64,000 nucleotides of DNA from Pseudomonas alkylphenolica (GTDB lineage Bacteria; Pseudomonadota; Gammaproteobacteria; Pseudomonadales; Pseudomonadaceae). The notes below the pieces were generated by a model. It did no database searches, had not been told where the DNA came from, and saw nothing but the letters and a program-made list of their open reading frames with translations. Position numbers and translations under genes: made by a program. The stretch spans positions 124,001 to 188,000 of the forward strand of contig NZ_QJRG01000044.1 of assembly GCF_004025535.1 (NCBI RefSeq). The letters run 5' to 3'. Below are positions 1 to 9,284 of this stretch, piece by piece (the stretch's first letter is position 1; each line of letters opens with the position of its first letter).

Positions 1-1405
1 TAGACTGTTGCTCTGCCACTCTCATCACTTCCTCACTGGAAACAGTGAAGTGCTCAGTTTTTATCGGGGCACTGAAGGGCTCACTGTATAGGGCGGTCCC
101 CCATTGTGCAGGAAGGCCGTGGTTTGCTGCCCCAAGGTTGACTTCAATCATGGAGTGGTGATTGTCATCGACCAGGTAGCCGGTTGCCATCCAGCGAACC
201 AATTCTTTCATTTCTCTTTCAGCCCTCACATTATTTTGCTCCTGAGTTTCAGCGCCCTTAGGTTGGTTAAGGCCAAGTTCGTTCATCAGGCCATTTCCCA
301 ATAGCCGAGCAGCGGTCATAAAGCGATCCGTCGTACCAGACGGACCAGCAACAGTTGGCTTATGTTGTAACTGAGCATCTTGGAAAAAGCCGGTCCCTTC
401 TTTGACTTGCCAGACGGCAAAACCATTTCCTCGAACAACTACAGTCTGCTCGAGCGAGAGTGACGCGAATGCCTTGATTGGACCTTGATTGCCAAACTGA
501 CTTTCGTCACGATCCACTCGATTACGAGGATTGTAGTGAGCAAATACAAGTTCGCGCCCCGTTAGTCGTTGATCTGCTGCAAGGTCGGCAGCCGATGCCC
601 AGACCATTTCGGCATGCTCAGGCTTTTGACGAAAGTCATTTTGCACCTTGGTCAGGCTGCTGCCCGCTTTAGCCGGATTGCTGCTGGTTTTTTGACCCGC
701 GACCTCTTTTAGCTGTTCATAGAGGTGTACATTTTCCGAGGCATCATTCTTGTTTTCGTTTTTAAACGTGTAGAGCGCTAGCTGATCACCTGATGGCCGT
801 TCCTTGCTGTTCCCGCGAGCTGGCGCAAATTGCTTGGACTCCAGATAGCTGATGTCAACAATATCAGCAGCCATTTTTTTCAGCTCGGGAGAGCTGTGGA
901 TCTTCTCCATGGTTTCGCGAAAATAGGTCGAATTGGTCAAATTGAAAAAGGCGGTCGCTTTCTCTCTAAGGGTTAGTGGTTCCTGTCCATCACAAAGGGC
1001 GCGTGCGCTTCCGTGACGAGCCTCATCCATGACACGACTAAATCCACCGGCGCCAAGCTGTCCGACAACACCGAAGTTGGGGGTGTCCGATGCATAACTC
1101 GCCAGCATTTTGGTAGTGGCTTTAAGTTCATTTTCCTCAATCAGGATAAAGAGTTTGGCCAATGTGGCCAGTAGTGCGTCGGCAGTTTTTAGGGCTGCCG
1201 GATTTTCACTGGCCAAGCGAGCGAGGTTGGCTTCTATCTGCTTATTATCTGCAATGCTATTATTCTGCCACTCGATTTTTTGCGGCGCGGAATTAGTTAG
1301 TGGTGTGATGGAGGTCGAGTGAGAAGGTTCAATGTCAGATGTGCTCTTGGATTCTTGCAGTGTTGTAGCAAGTGGATTGAATAATGCTGAAGTGGAGATA
1401 ACCAT
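1..1405 (-). CDS. Putative type III secreted effector, partial (C-terminus off the left edge)
   Basis: An open frame of 468 codons starts with ATG at 1405 and runs off the window edge without a stop. The first 50 residues look like a type III export signal: isoleucine at position 3, no acidic residue before position 18, and about ten serines. The rest is hydrophilic, with no signal peptide and no membrane segment. The visible part has a single cysteine (residue 138, in ALCDG) and a His-His motif NHHSMIEV at 415-422 that loosely recalls the His region of transglutaminase-like cysteine enzymes; this is only a hint. I recognise no named effector family. The gene lies 46 bases downstream of a CesT-like chaperone gene on the same strand, the usual arrangement for an effector and its dedicated chaperone. 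The DNA is more AT-rich than the core genes, suggesting acquisition. No hrp box was found upstream of the pair. Confidence 0.6.
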   Translation of the reverse strand, partial: MVISTSALFNPLATTLQESKSTSDIEPSHSTSITPLTNSAPQKIEWQNNSIADNKQIEANLARLASENPAALKTADALLATLAKLFILIEENELKATTKMLASYASDTPNFGVVGQLGAGGFSRVMDEARHGSARALCDGQEPLTLREKATAFFNLTNSTYFRETMEKIHSSPELKKMAADIVDISYLESKQFAPARGNSKERPSGDQLALYTFKNENKNDASENVHLYEQLKEVAGQKTSSNPAKAGSSLTKVQNDFRQKPEHAEMVWASAADLAADQRLTGRELVFAHYNPRNRVDRDESQFGNQGPIKAFASLSLEQTVVVRGNGFAVWQVKEGTGFFQDAQLQHKPTVAGPSGTTDRFMTAARLLGNGLMNELGLNQPKGAETQEQNNVRAEREMKELVRWMATGYLVDDNHHSMIEVNLGAANHGLPAQWGTALYSEPFSAPIKTEHFTVSSEEVMRVAEQQS

Positions 1406-1451
1406 GGGGAACGTAATCTCTTATCTATAAACAGGGCAGTTAGAGGTCGAG

Positions 1452-1832
1452 CTATTGATGCGCATAGAGGGGCATAGGTAGATCGGTACGAACCTGTTGC
1501 AAGTTATCGAGTAAGTTAGCCAACACATTTCCATCCAGCCGAACTACTTCTTGCAGCAGGCATAATCTGATGGTCTCGGTTGGCTGATGGTAGGCAAGCC
1601 AAGCACCTCCCAAGAGAGAAAATTGGCAATTAATATCTAGCCAGTGGGCAAATTCACTCGGTTTGGCTTGGCCGACCGTATGGTAAAAGGTCAATACTCG
1701 CTGGCTGCTGTCGGCCTCCAGCCACCATGGACCGAATTGTCCAATGTCCAGGCGCACAGGCCCGATACTTAGATCAAGCTTTACCCCGGTCAGCTGGCTG
1801 AATTCCTGACACAGTATTGTCAATGCGTTCAA
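1452..1832 (-). CDS. CesT-family type III secretion chaperone
   Basis: A small acidic protein of about 126 residues with the usual class I chaperone layout: an N-terminal helix, beta strands (SIGPVRLDIG, WWLEADSSQRVLTFY) and a C-terminal helix rich in Leu and Asn/Gln. Such proteins dimerise and bind the N-terminal region of one effector, keeping it export-competent in the cytoplasm. The neighbouring downstream gene has a type III export-signal composition and would be the client. There is no ATG. I chose the TTG at 1832 because GGAG lies six bases upstream; an alternative TTG at 1844 would add four residues and would place the GGAG inside the gene. Family assignment rests on size, composition and context, not on a unique motif. 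Confidence 0.6.
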   Translation of the reverse strand: MNALTILCQEFSQLTGVKLDLSIGPVRLDIGQFGPWWLEADSSQRVLTFYHTVGQAKPSEFAHWLDINCQFSLLGGAWLAYHQPTETIRLCLLQEVVRLDGNVLANLLDNLQQVRTDLPMPLYAHQ

Positions 1833-2368
1833 TTTAATCTCCAAAAGGTGTAGGGGTTTTGATGTTTTAGTGGTTTTCTATGATAGTTTGTATTTCTATT
1901 CAGGGCTTGCGCCATTGAGCACCTTGTATATGCTATAGGTATGGATAAGAGAGGCTGCAGCCATCCGGCTTCAGCGCAATTTTCTCAAGGTTAGCCAAAG
2001 TGATTCTGCGTTTGAGTTGCGTTTTTAGGTTGATATTTGTCCCAGCCCAGAAACGAAAAGCTGTCTCGTGTGAAACGAGTTTTATATGCAAAGAAAATTT
2101 AACGTTTTCTTTTTCTTTAACATTATCACGATGTATTTATCGTAGTTCGTGCGAGGTTGTTGCAATGATTTTCGGAACCATATCCAGAAATTGGCCTGCA
2201 CAAAAAATAACTGGCTTGTCTCGGATTTTAGTTTGAAATTAAAGTCCTGCTTTACTCGTTTTTGCGAAAAACCCCTTGGTGTGTTATGCCTACTCCACCT
2301 GTCACGCTGGCGTAACCACATACGGGCGCAGCCGCTCTACCCCAAATAAGCGCCAGCCAAACCACCAC
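1833..2368. other. AT-rich intergenic spacer with no supported gene
   Basis: About 530 bases between the chaperone gene and the decayed PAAR gene. Short open frames on both strands overlap one another and lack ribosome-binding sites or recognisable products. The stretch is AT-rich up to about 2270, then turns to the GC-rich style of the PAAR gene. A short inverted repeat (CTCGT/ACGAG near 2065-2079) precedes a T run but ends no plus-strand gene. A promoter for the chaperone-effector pair should lie here, but I found no convincing one. Confidence 0.5.
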
Positions 2369-3192
2369 TTACCCACCTGAGAAACTCCCAGTCTCTCCAG
2401 CACGACACACTTCCTGCACCTTAGGCACCGAAGCCCCGCCGCCAAGAGCAATCCTGAGGTATCCGCCGTACTTCCGTTGGTACAGCTGTTCAAGCGCGCG
2501 CAAGCTGCCTTCAACCTGCTTCAGCCCTTGGCTCAGCCTGTCCTTGCCCACTCCCATCGCTTGGCTGGCACCACCGAGCACCTCGGTGATCTCGCCCTGG
2601 AAGCACTCCATGAAGTTGGTCTCGTCCTCGTCGAGCTGATCCAGCGCCTCACGCACCTGCGTGGCGGCAGCGTCAACTGGGCCTCCTCGCGGGTGCAGGT
2701 TGTGCCGTTGTCCGGATCGTCGATCACGAAGATCTCGCCCGCTTTGAAGCCTTGGGCGAAGGTCGGGTTGAGCCGCTGCAGCGGGGTCGACAGGTAGCGG
2801 GTATCAAGCCCCAGCTCGGCCAGCACCTGCTGAACGGACATGCTGCGCGGTACCACGTAGAAGCCGGGTTCGCGAGTCCCGGCTATGGCAGACATGGCGG
2901 GCATCGAGCGATCGAAAACGGCAAACTCGGTAAAGGCGGAAGTGGATGACGTCGAGGGTGAAGCGGCCGCGTGCTGGGCCGATTCGGAAAACCTGCTGAC
3001 CGGCTGCATCGCGCTGACCGCCGCGCCCTTCCTCGCCGCACTCAGGACAAGGCGTGGTGGTGTCCCCCAGGCGCAGGCTGGGGACATCGTTCCGTCGATG
3101 AAGGTCTGACTGCTGAGGCACACAGCGCCGCTGGTGGTCGAGTCGCCATGCTGGCCGACGCCGCGACCATTGATGTTGATGCGAAAGACCAT
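2369..3192 (-). pseudogene. Decayed PAAR-domain protein gene (type VI secretion tip/effector remnant), three frameshifts
   Basis: The frame starting with ATG at 3192 begins RININGRGVGQHGDSTTSGAV, typical of small PAAR proteins that cap the VgrG spike of type VI systems. The expected continuation (LRLGDTTTPCPECGEEG) lies in another frame: the reading moves near 3090 and returns near 3027. The next part (VPRSMSVQQVLAELGL, then KAGEIFVIDDP) resembles the LysM-like linker of PAAR effectors. Near 2676 the frame moves again into VDAAATQVREALDQLDEDE. The coding ends abruptly at 2369 after ASVPKVQEV, where a longer toxin region would normally continue. Three frame changes plus a truncated end suggest a pseudogene; sequencing errors could explain one or two shifts. 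No other type VI gene is in the window. Confidence 0.7.
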
Positions 3193-3345
3193 GCACTGAT
3201 TTCCTGAGCAAGTGGAGCCCGGAACCTAGCACGGCCTTTTCAGGAAAAAACGTCAGCCATGGAGATGGAGAGATATCCCACGCAACTCTCGGAGAGTGCT
3301 GTTGGATCTGGTGATTTACTGTGGGAGAGGTCGACGAAGACTAAG

Positions 3346-3382
3346 CACACCGCGACTCACGCTGTCCGTAAGCCGCGGTGTG
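3346..3382 (-). terminator. Possible terminator after algW
   Basis: A perfect 9-bp inverted repeat, CACACCGCG and CGCGGTGTG, lies 13 bases past the algW stop codon. No long T tract follows on the minus strand, so a Rho-independent role is uncertain. Confidence 0.4.
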
Positions 3383-3394
3383 TTGGGGCAGGGG

Positions 3395-4552
3395 TCATTC
3401 TTCTTCTTTGGGGGCTGGCGCAGGTGGCGGACGCAATCCGACTTCGGCCATCAGCTTCAACTCCTTGCCATTGCGCATTACCTGAATCGCCACCTTGTCG
3501 TTGGGCTTGATCCGCGCCACCTGGTTCATCGAGCGGCGGGCATCGCCGGCCAGCTCGCCATTGATGCTGAGGATGATGTCGCCCAGCTGCAGGCCGGCCT
3601 TTTGCGCCGGGCCGTCACGGAACACGCCCGAAACGACGATCCCAGGGCGACCCTGCATGCCGAACGAGTCGGCCAGTTCCTGGCCCAGTGCCTGCACTTC
3701 GATCCCCAGCCAGCCACGAATCACCTGGCCGTGTTCGATGATCGACTTCATCACCTCCAGGGCCAGCTTGGTCGGAATGGCGAAACCGATGCCCTGCGAG
3801 CCGCCGGACTTGGAGAAGATCGCGGTGTTGATGCCGGTCAGGTTGCCGTTCGCGTCGACCAGTGCGCCGCCGGAGTTGCCCGGGTTGATCGCCGCGTCGG
3901 TCTGAATGAAGTCTTCGTAGTTGTTCAGGCCCAGCTGGTTGCGGCCGGTGGCGCTGATGATGCCCATGGTCACGGTCTGACCGACACCGAAGGGGTTGCC
4001 GATGGCCAGCGCAACGTCACCGATATGAATGTTGTCGGAGCGGCCAATGGTGATCGATGGCAGGTTCTTCAGATCGATCTTGAGTACCGCGAGGTCGGTT
4101 TCCGGGTCGCTGCCGATGACCCGCGCGAGGGTTTCACGACCGTCCTTGAGCGCCACCACGATCTGGTCGGCACCAGAGGTCACGTGGTTGTTGGTCAGCA
4201 GGTAGCCTTCCGGGCTCATGATCACCGCCGAGCCCAGGCTCGACTCCCAGCGCCGCTGCTTGGGCAGGTTGTCGCCAAAGAATCGGCGGAACTGCGGGTC
4301 TTCAAACAACGGATGCGCGGCTTTGTTGACCACTTTGGTGGTGTACAGGTTGGCCACTGCCGGGGCGGCGATGGTCACGGCGTCGGCGTACGACACCGGG
4401 CCCTGCATGATCCGCGTGGTTTGCGGTGCTTGCTGCAGGTTGACGTCCTGGCTGGGCAGGCCGACCCATTGTGGAAAGCGCTGGATGATCAACAGGGCGA
4501 TCAGCACGCCGACCAGCAGCGGCCAGCCAAAGTAACGCAAAGCCTTGAACAT
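3395..4552 (-). CDS. algW: Periplasmic site-1 serine protease AlgW (DegS family)
   Basis: A 385-residue membrane-anchored HtrA-type protease. An N-terminal transmembrane segment (about 10-25) is followed by a trypsin-like domain with triad His123 (NNHV), Asp153 (TDLAVL) and Ser227 (GNSGG), then one PDZ domain (about 285-370) and a Pro/Glu-rich tail. One PDZ domain and a signal anchor fit DegS/AlgW rather than DegP/MucD. In Pseudomonas AlgW senses misfolded outer-membrane proteins through its PDZ domain and cleaves the anti-sigma factor MucA, releasing AlgU for envelope-stress and alginate genes. All catalytic residues are present. The gene is transcribed divergently from the Nif3-family gene, and its ATG is at 4552. 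Confidence 0.93.
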   Translation of the reverse strand: MFKALRYFGWPLLVGVLIALLIIQRFPQWVGLPSQDVNLQQAPQTTRIMQGPVSYADAVTIAAPAVANLYTTKVVNKAAHPLFEDPQFRRFFGDNLPKQRRWESSLGSAVIMSPEGYLLTNNHVTSGADQIVVALKDGRETLARVIGSDPETDLAVLKIDLKNLPSITIGRSDNIHIGDVALAIGNPFGVGQTVTMGIISATGRNQLGLNNYEDFIQTDAAINPGNSGGALVDANGNLTGINTAIFSKSGGSQGIGFAIPTKLALEVMKSIIEHGQVIRGWLGIEVQALGQELADSFGMQGRPGIVVSGVFRDGPAQKAGLQLGDIILSINGELAGDARRSMNQVARIKPNDKVAIQVMRNGKELKLMAEVGLRPPPAPAPKEEE

Positions 4553-4791
4553 TGAACGAGTCCTGGGAGTGGGCAGAGGGCCGTCGGGTGCGTGGGAGCA
4601 GTAGAGCGCGCGCGATCATACTGCGGCACTGGATGTGCACAAACAGTTAAATCGTTACGCAGGCTAAACAAATAGCGACCCAGCCCCCAGGCAACTGCCG
4701 TCGGTTTCCCCAAACCCGGCGACGGCCCATAATGGCGGTCATTATACGGGGCCTTGCGCCGCACTGAACTGCTGTTTTGAGGAGTCTTTTC

Positions 4792-5550
4792 ATGGCTGTT
4801 GCCCTGAGCACCCTGGTCGAGGAAGCCGAACGCTACCTCGGCAGCGCAAAAATCCAGGATTACTGCCCCAACGGCCTGCAGGTCGAGGGCCGCCCGCAGG
4901 TCACCCGGATCGTTAGCGGCGTGACCGCCAGCCAGGCGCTGCTGGATGCGGCGGTAGAGGCAAACGCCGATCTGGTGCTGGTCCACCACGGTTATTTCTG
5001 GAAAGGTGAAAACCCCTGCATCACCGGCATGAAGCAGCGCCGGCTGAAGACGCTGCTGAAAAACGACATGAGCCTGCTGGCCTTCCACCTGCCGCTGGAC
5101 CTGCACCCGGAGGTCGGCAACAACGTGCAGCTGGCGCGCCAGCTCGATATTACCGTCGAAGGCCCGCTGGACCCGGACAACCTGCGGGTGGTCGGCCTGG
5201 TCGGGTCGCTGGCCGAGCCGATGTCGGCACGCGACTTCGCCCGCAAGGTACAGGAAACCATGGGCCGCGAGCCGTTGCTGATCGAAGGCGAGCAGATCAT
5301 TCGCCGTGTCGGCTGGTGCACAGGCGGCGGCCAGGGTTACATCGACCAGGCCATTGCCGCCGGGGTTGACCTGTTCCTCAGTGGCGAGGCCTCCGAGCAG
5401 ACGTTCCACAGCGCCCGGGAAAACGGCATCAGTTTCATTGCCGCCGGTCACCACGCCACTGAACGTTACGGCGTCCAGGCCCTGGGCGACTACCTGGCCC
5501 GGCGCTTTGCCCTGGAGCACCTGTTCATCGATTGCCCGAACCCGATCTGA
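4792..5550 (+). CDS. Nif3-like dinuclear metal-centre protein (YbgI family)
   Basis: A 252-residue member of the Nif3/YbgI family, whose members form toroidal hexamers with a two-metal site in each subunit; in E. coli YbgI is linked to GTP cyclohydrolase-like folds, but the biological role is unsettled. The metal-ligand signature LVHHGYFW is at about 61-68 and a second histidine motif, AAGHHATERYG, is near the C-terminus. I chose the ATG at 4792, preceded by GAGGAG about 8 bases upstream; an in-frame TTG at 4777 overlaps that site and is unlikely. It sits between algW and cysD, and its function here cannot be read from context. Confidence 0.85.
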   Translation: MAVALSTLVEEAERYLGSAKIQDYCPNGLQVEGRPQVTRIVSGVTASQALLDAAVEANADLVLVHHGYFWKGENPCITGMKQRRLKTLLKNDMSLLAFHLPLDLHPEVGNNVQLARQLDITVEGPLDPDNLRVVGLVGSLAEPMSARDFARKVQETMGREPLLIEGEQIIRRVGWCTGGGQGYIDQAIAAGVDLFLSGEASEQTFHSARENGISFIAAGHHATERYGVQALGDYLARRFALEHLFIDCPNPI

Positions 5551-5685
5551 GCTAAAACGACAGGGCATATTCTTATACTGTTTCGTTCTAGTTGGCCGCC
5601 TAAATAGAATCGAGTGCTGTGATAAAGTGGCCCGCTCGAACACGGCCCGCTGGCCGTCCATAAGATCGTATTTCCGTGAGTAGCC
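5551..5685 (+). promoter_or_regulatory. cysD upstream region, possible CysB-controlled promoter
   Basis: The 135 bases between the Nif3 gene and cysD contain an AT-rich block (about 5566-5600, with CATATTCTTATACT) and a further AT block near 5610-5616. Sulfate-assimilation genes are normally activated by CysB under sulfur limitation, and such AT-rich segments are where CysB sites are usually found. No exact operator could be assigned by eye. Confidence 0.35.
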
Positions 5686-6603
5686 ATGGTCGACAAACTG
5701 ACGCATTTGAAACAGTTGGAGGCGGAGAGCATCCACATCATTCGTGAGGTGGCCGCCGAGTTCGATAACCCGGTGATGCTGTACTCGATCGGCAAGGATT
5801 CGGCCGTGATGCTGCACCTGGCGCGCAAGGCCTTCTTCCCGGGCAAGCTGCCGTTCCCGGTGATGCACGTCGACACCCAGTGGAAATTCCAGGAGATGTA
5901 CAGCTTCCGCGACAAGATGGTCGAGGAAATGGGCCTGGAGCTGATCACTCACGTGAACCCGGACGGCGTCGCCCAGGGCATCAACCCGTTCACCCACGGC
6001 AGTGCCAAGCACACCGACATCATGAAGACCGAGGGCCTCAAGCAGGCGCTCGACAAGTACGGCTTCGATGCCGCCTTTGGTGGTGCGCGTCGCGATGAAG
6101 AAAAGTCGCGGGCCAAGGAACGCGTCTATTCGTTCCGTGACAGCAAACACCGCTGGGACCCGAAGAACCAGCGTCCAGAGCTGTGGAACGTCTATAACGG
6201 CAAGGTCAACAAGGGCGAATCGATTCGCGTGTTCCCGCTGTCGAACTGGACCGAGCTGGACATCTGGCAGTACATCTACCTCGAAGGCATCCCGATCGTG
6301 CCGCTGTACTTCGCCGCCGAGCGGGAAGTGATCGAGAAGAACGGCACCCTGATCATGATTGACGACGAGCGCATCCTCGAGCACCTCTCGGATGAAGAAA
6401 AAGCCCGCATCGTCAAAAAGAAAGTGCGCTTCCGTACCCTTGGCTGCTACCCGTTGACGGGTGCGGTGGAATCAGAGGCCGAGAGCCTCACGGACATCAT
6501 TCAGGAAATGCTCCTGACCCGGACGTCCGAACGCCAGGGCCGAGTCATCGACCACGATGGCGCCGGTTCCATGGAAGACAAGAAACGCCAAGGCTACTTC
6601 TAA
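5686..6603 (+). CDS. cysD: Sulfate adenylyltransferase subunit 2
   Basis: A 305-residue ATP pyrophosphatase-type enzyme. The PP-loop SIGKDS is at 34-39, and downstream motifs ([37 protein letters not shown]) are those of CysD. It joins ATP and sulfate into adenosine 5'-phosphosulfate, driven by GTP hydrolysis in its partner CysN. The partner gene follows 15 bases downstream on the same strand, so the two are clearly an operon. The length is normal for the family, and the ATG at 5686 has only a weak ribosome-binding site. Confidence 0.95.
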   Translation: MVDKLTHLKQLEAESIHIIREVAAEFDNPVMLYSIGKDSAVMLHLARKAFFPGKLPFPVMHVDTQWKFQEMYSFRDKMVEEMGLELITHVNPDGVAQGINPFTHGSAKHTDIMKTEGLKQALDKYGFDAAFGGARRDEEKSRAKERVYSFRDSKHRWDPKNQRPELWNVYNGKVNKGESIRVFPLSNWTELDIWQYIYLEGIPIVPLYFAAEREVIEKNGTLIMIDDERILEHLSDEEKARIVKKKVRFRTLGCYPLTGAVESEAESLTDIIQEMLLTRTSERQGRVIDHDGAGSMEDKKRQGYF

Positions 6604-6618
6604 TTTCAGGGTTACTCC

Positions 6619-8520
6619 ATGTCGCACCAATCTGATCTGATCAGCGAGGACATCCTCGCTTACCTGGCCCAGCACGAGCGCAAGGAACTGCTGCGCTTCC
6701 TGACCTGCGGTAACGTCGATGACGGCAAGAGCACCCTGATCGGGCGCCTGCTGCATGACTCGAAGATGATCTATGAAGACCATCTGGAAGCCATCACCCG
6801 CGATTCGAAGAAAGTCGGCACCACCGGTGACGACATCGACCTGGCGTTGCTGGTAGACGGCCTGCAGGCCGAGCGCGAGCAGGGCATCACCATCGATGTC
6901 GCGTACCGCTATTTTTCCACCGCCAAGCGCAAGTTCATCATCGCCGACACCCCGGGCCATGAGCAGTACACCCGCAACATGGCGACCGGTGCGTCGACCT
7001 GCGACCTGGCGATCATCCTTGTCGACGCCCGTTATGGCGTGCAGACCCAGACCCGTCGCCACAGCTACATCGCTTCGCTGCTGGGCATCAAGCACATCGT
7101 CGTCGCCGTCAACAAGATGGACCTCAAAGGGTTTGACGAAGGCGTGTTCGAGAGCATCAAGGCCGACTACCTGAAGTTTGCCGAAGCCATCAACATGGCG
7201 CCGAGCAGCCTGCACTTCGTGCCGATGTCGGCCCTCAAGGGCGACAACGTGGTCAACCGCAGCGAGCGTTCGCCGTGGTACACCGGCCCTGCGCTGATGG
7301 AAATCCTCGAGACCGTGGAAGTGGCGGCCGACCGCAACTTCACCGACCTGCGCTTCCCGGTGCAGTACGTCAACCGTCCGAACCTGAACTTCCGCGGTTT
7401 CGCCGGCACCCTGGCCAGCGGCGTGGTGCACAAGGGTGACGAAATCGTTGTGCTGCCGTCGGGCAAGAGCAGCCGGGTCAAGTCCATCGTCACCTTCGAA
7501 GGTGAGCTGGAGAACGCCGGCCCTGGCCAGGCAGTGACCCTGACCATGGAAGACGAGATCGACATCTCCCGTGGCGACCTGCTGGTGCATGCCGACAACG
7601 TTCCGCCGGTGACCGACCAGTTTGATGCCATGCTGGTGTGGATGGCTGAAGAGCCGATGCTGCCGGGCAAGAAGTACGACATCAAGCGCGCGACCAGCTA
7701 CGTGCCGGGTTCGATTGCCAGCATCGCCCACAAGGTCGATGTGAACACCCTGGAGCAAGGCGCTGCCAGTGCCCTGCAACTGAACGAAATCGGCAAGGTC
7801 AAGGTCAGCCTCGACGCCCCGATCGCGCTGGACGGCTATGACAGCAACCGCACCACCGGTGCGTTCATCGTCATCGACCGCCTGACCAACGGCACCGTAG
7901 GCGCCGGCATGATCATCGCGCCACCGGTGGTGCCGCACGGCACCGTCGGCCAGCACGGCAAACTGGCCCACGTGGCCACCGAAGAGCGCGCCCTGCGCTT
8001 CGGCCAGCAACCAGCCACAGTGCTGTTCAGCGGCCTGTCGGGCGCCGGCAAGAGCACCCTGGCCTATGCCGTGGAGCGCAAGCTGTTCGACATGGGCCGT
8101 GCGGTCTATGTGCTGGATGGCCAGAACCTGCGTCACGACCTGAACAAAGGTCTGCCACAGGACCGTGCCGGTCGCACCGAGAACTGGCGTCGTGCCGCGC
8201 ACGTTGCCCGTCAGTTCAACGAAGCCGGCCTGCTGACCCTGGCCGCGTTTGTTGCCCCGGATGCCGAAGGCCGTGAACAGGCCAAGGCGCTGATCGGCAA
8301 GGAGCGCTTGCTCACCGTTTACGTCCAGGCTTCGCCAATGGCCTGCCGCGAGCGTGATCCACAGGGCCTGTACGCTGCCGGTGGCGACAACATCCCGGGC
8401 GAAAGCTTCCCGTATGACGTCCCGCTGGATGCCGATCTGGTGGTGGATACCCAGAACGTCAGCCTGGAAGATGGCGTCAAGCAGGTGCTGGATCTGCTGC
8501 GCAAGCGTGGCGCGATCTAA
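6619..8520 (+). CDS. cysNC: Bifunctional sulfate adenylyltransferase subunit 1 / APS kinase
   Basis: A 633-residue fusion. The N-terminal two thirds is an EF-Tu-like GTPase (P-loop GNVDDGKST at 31-39, DTPGHEQY switch, NKMD specificity motif) that powers CysD. The C-terminal third is an APS kinase with P-loop GLSGAGKS at about 472-479, the FNEAGLL segment and the [12 protein letters not shown] end. Together with CysD it takes sulfate to PAPS, the substrate of PAPS/APS reduction and of sulfotransferases. The CysN-CysC fusion is the standard form in Pseudomonas, whereas E. coli has separate genes. A strong terminator follows the stop codon. Confidence 0.95.
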   Translation: MSHQSDLISEDILAYLAQHERKELLRFLTCGNVDDGKSTLIGRLLHDSKMIYEDHLEAITRDSKKVGTTGDDIDLALLVDGLQAEREQGITIDVAYRYFSTAKRKFIIADTPGHEQYTRNMATGASTCDLAIILVDARYGVQTQTRRHSYIASLLGIKHIVVAVNKMDLKGFDEGVFESIKADYLKFAEAINMAPSSLHFVPMSALKGDNVVNRSERSPWYTGPALMEILETVEVAADRNFTDLRFPVQYVNRPNLNFRGFAGTLASGVVHKGDEIVVLPSGKSSRVKSIVTFEGELENAGPGQAVTLTMEDEIDISRGDLLVHADNVPPVTDQFDAMLVWMAEEPMLPGKKYDIKRATSYVPGSIASIAHKVDVNTLEQGAASALQLNEIGKVKVSLDAPIALDGYDSNRTTGAFIVIDRLTNGTVGAGMIIAPPVVPHGTVGQHGKLAHVATEERALRFGQQPATVLFSGLSGAGKSTLAYAVERKLFDMGRAVYVLDGQNLRHDLNKGLPQDRAGRTENWRRAAHVARQFNEAGLLTLAAFVAPDAEGREQAKALIGKERLLTVYVQASPMACRERDPQGLYAAGGDNIPGESFPYDVPLDADLVVDTQNVSLEDGVKQVLDLLRKRGAI

Positions 8521-8535
8521 GCGTTGGCGATGAAC

Positions 8536-8563
8536 AAAAAGCCCCACCTCGGTGGGGTTTTTT
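8536..8563 (+). terminator. Rho-independent terminator of cysD-cysNC
   Basis: Stem CCCCACC / GGTGGGG with a two-base TC gap, preceded by five A and followed by six T, 16 bases after the cysNC stop codon. Confidence 0.9.
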
Positions 8564-8599
8564 GTTGCCTTAATTTCGGTATCCTGGGCACTTCCCGAG

Positions 8600-8851
8600 T
8601 TATTTGAAGCCGAGTTTATCGTTAGCTGCTCGCCATTGGACTATATGTTCAAGAATTTGCTCTGGAGTCCCGGCTTTGCCATTGGCTGGGTAAAAAATAA
8701 GGTCGGAGCCATCTGGATGCTCCGTGATATCTATGAAGTGTTCCAGCAGTTCGTCCTGATACGACTCAGACCCCGTTGCATTGATTATTTCTCTGATAAC
8801 CAGTTTGAATTCGGTGGGTGTGTAGTCGCTGATAGATGCTTTTAGTTTCAA
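8600..8851 (-). CDS. DNase bacteriocin immunity protein (Im7/Im9 family), orphan
   Basis: An 83-residue acidic protein of the colicin/pyocin DNase immunity family. It shows the pattern SISDYTPTEF, the conserved TEHPDGSDLIFYP that docks on the nuclease, and a final helix PEQILEHIVQWRAANDKLGFK. Such proteins bind a cognate HNH DNase exosite and protect the cell. It lies two bases after a broken nuclease-tail gene, so its natural partner is gone. It resembles the immunity protein encoded at 9285-9548 but differs at many positions, as expected for a different specificity. It may protect against bacteriocins made by other strains. Confidence 0.88.
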   Translation of the reverse strand: MKLKASISDYTPTEFKLVIREIINATGSESYQDELLEHFIDITEHPDGSDLIFYPANGKAGTPEQILEHIVQWRAANDKLGFK

Positions 8852-8853
8852 TG

Positions 8854-9135
8854 CTATTGATCTCCATAAGGACTAATGCATTGTTTGGGTGTCATTATTC
8901 TTATGTTGTTCATGTCATAGAGCTCTCCGCCCTCGGCAGTCGGAACCAGGTGGCGTGCTTCATAAGATCGCCGGCCAGTAACAGTTTCCGCGAACGGCGC
9001 CCTGGGAGCGAAGCCTTTACTCATCCGGGCAAGGTTCGCGCTTGAAAATGGATCAGCCATATTCTGAGATGCCTCATTGGTGAATACGTATGAATGCTTG
9101 GTGATGGAGTCACTAGGAAATCTTGCTTTCATCAT
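8854..9135 (-). pseudogene. Remnant of a pyocin HNH DNase tail
   Basis: A 93-residue frame whose second half (FSSANLARMSKGFAPRAPF, then GGELYDMNNIRIMTP) matches the C-terminus of colicin/pyocin HNH DNases, including the one encoded at 9545-11776. The catalytic residues are damaged: the His-His pair that opens the HNH motif reads Arg-His (EARHLVP), and the final H-x3-H pair is replaced by CISPYGDQ. Most of the about 130-residue DNase domain and all translocation and receptor domains are missing. The gene still directly precedes an immunity gene, so it looks like the leftover of a displaced toxin tail. Confidence 0.72.
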
Positions 9136-9206
9136 GCTGATTTGGCGGTCGCGCGTCTGTCCTGCTGAAGAGCTACAGTTGTGGGAATGCTCTGAGAAGC
9201 AAGAGG

Positions 9207-9247
9207 CCCGCTTCTTACAGGCTACGCTGCTGTAGTGTAGAAGCGGG
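9207..9247 (-). terminator. Stem-loop between the two nuclease/immunity modules
   Basis: CCCGCTTCT at 9207-9215 pairs with AGAAGCGGG at 9239-9247, with further pairing of TACAG and CTGTA inside. It lies after the pyocin-immunity unit and before the remnant module on the minus strand. There is no long T run, so it is only a candidate terminator. Confidence 0.45.
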
Positions 9248-9284
9248 TTAGTATTCGAAGCGTCGGTTTGGATTTTAGCTACTA

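Noticed and set aside
2173..2201. Possible hrp box starting GGAACC
   Set aside because: The second half CCACNNA is missing at the required distance, and the site points away from the effector genes.
2302..2514. Small minus-strand frame of 70 codons
   Set aside because: It overlaps the decayed PAAR gene in another frame and matches nothing.
4501..6384. Minus-strand open frame of 627 codons
   Set aside because: It runs opposite the Nif3 gene and cysD. Codon bias of high-GC genes keeps the opposite strand open; the product shows no family features.
6472..8547. Minus-strand open frame of 691 codons
   Set aside because: It is antisense to cysNC and resembles no protein family.
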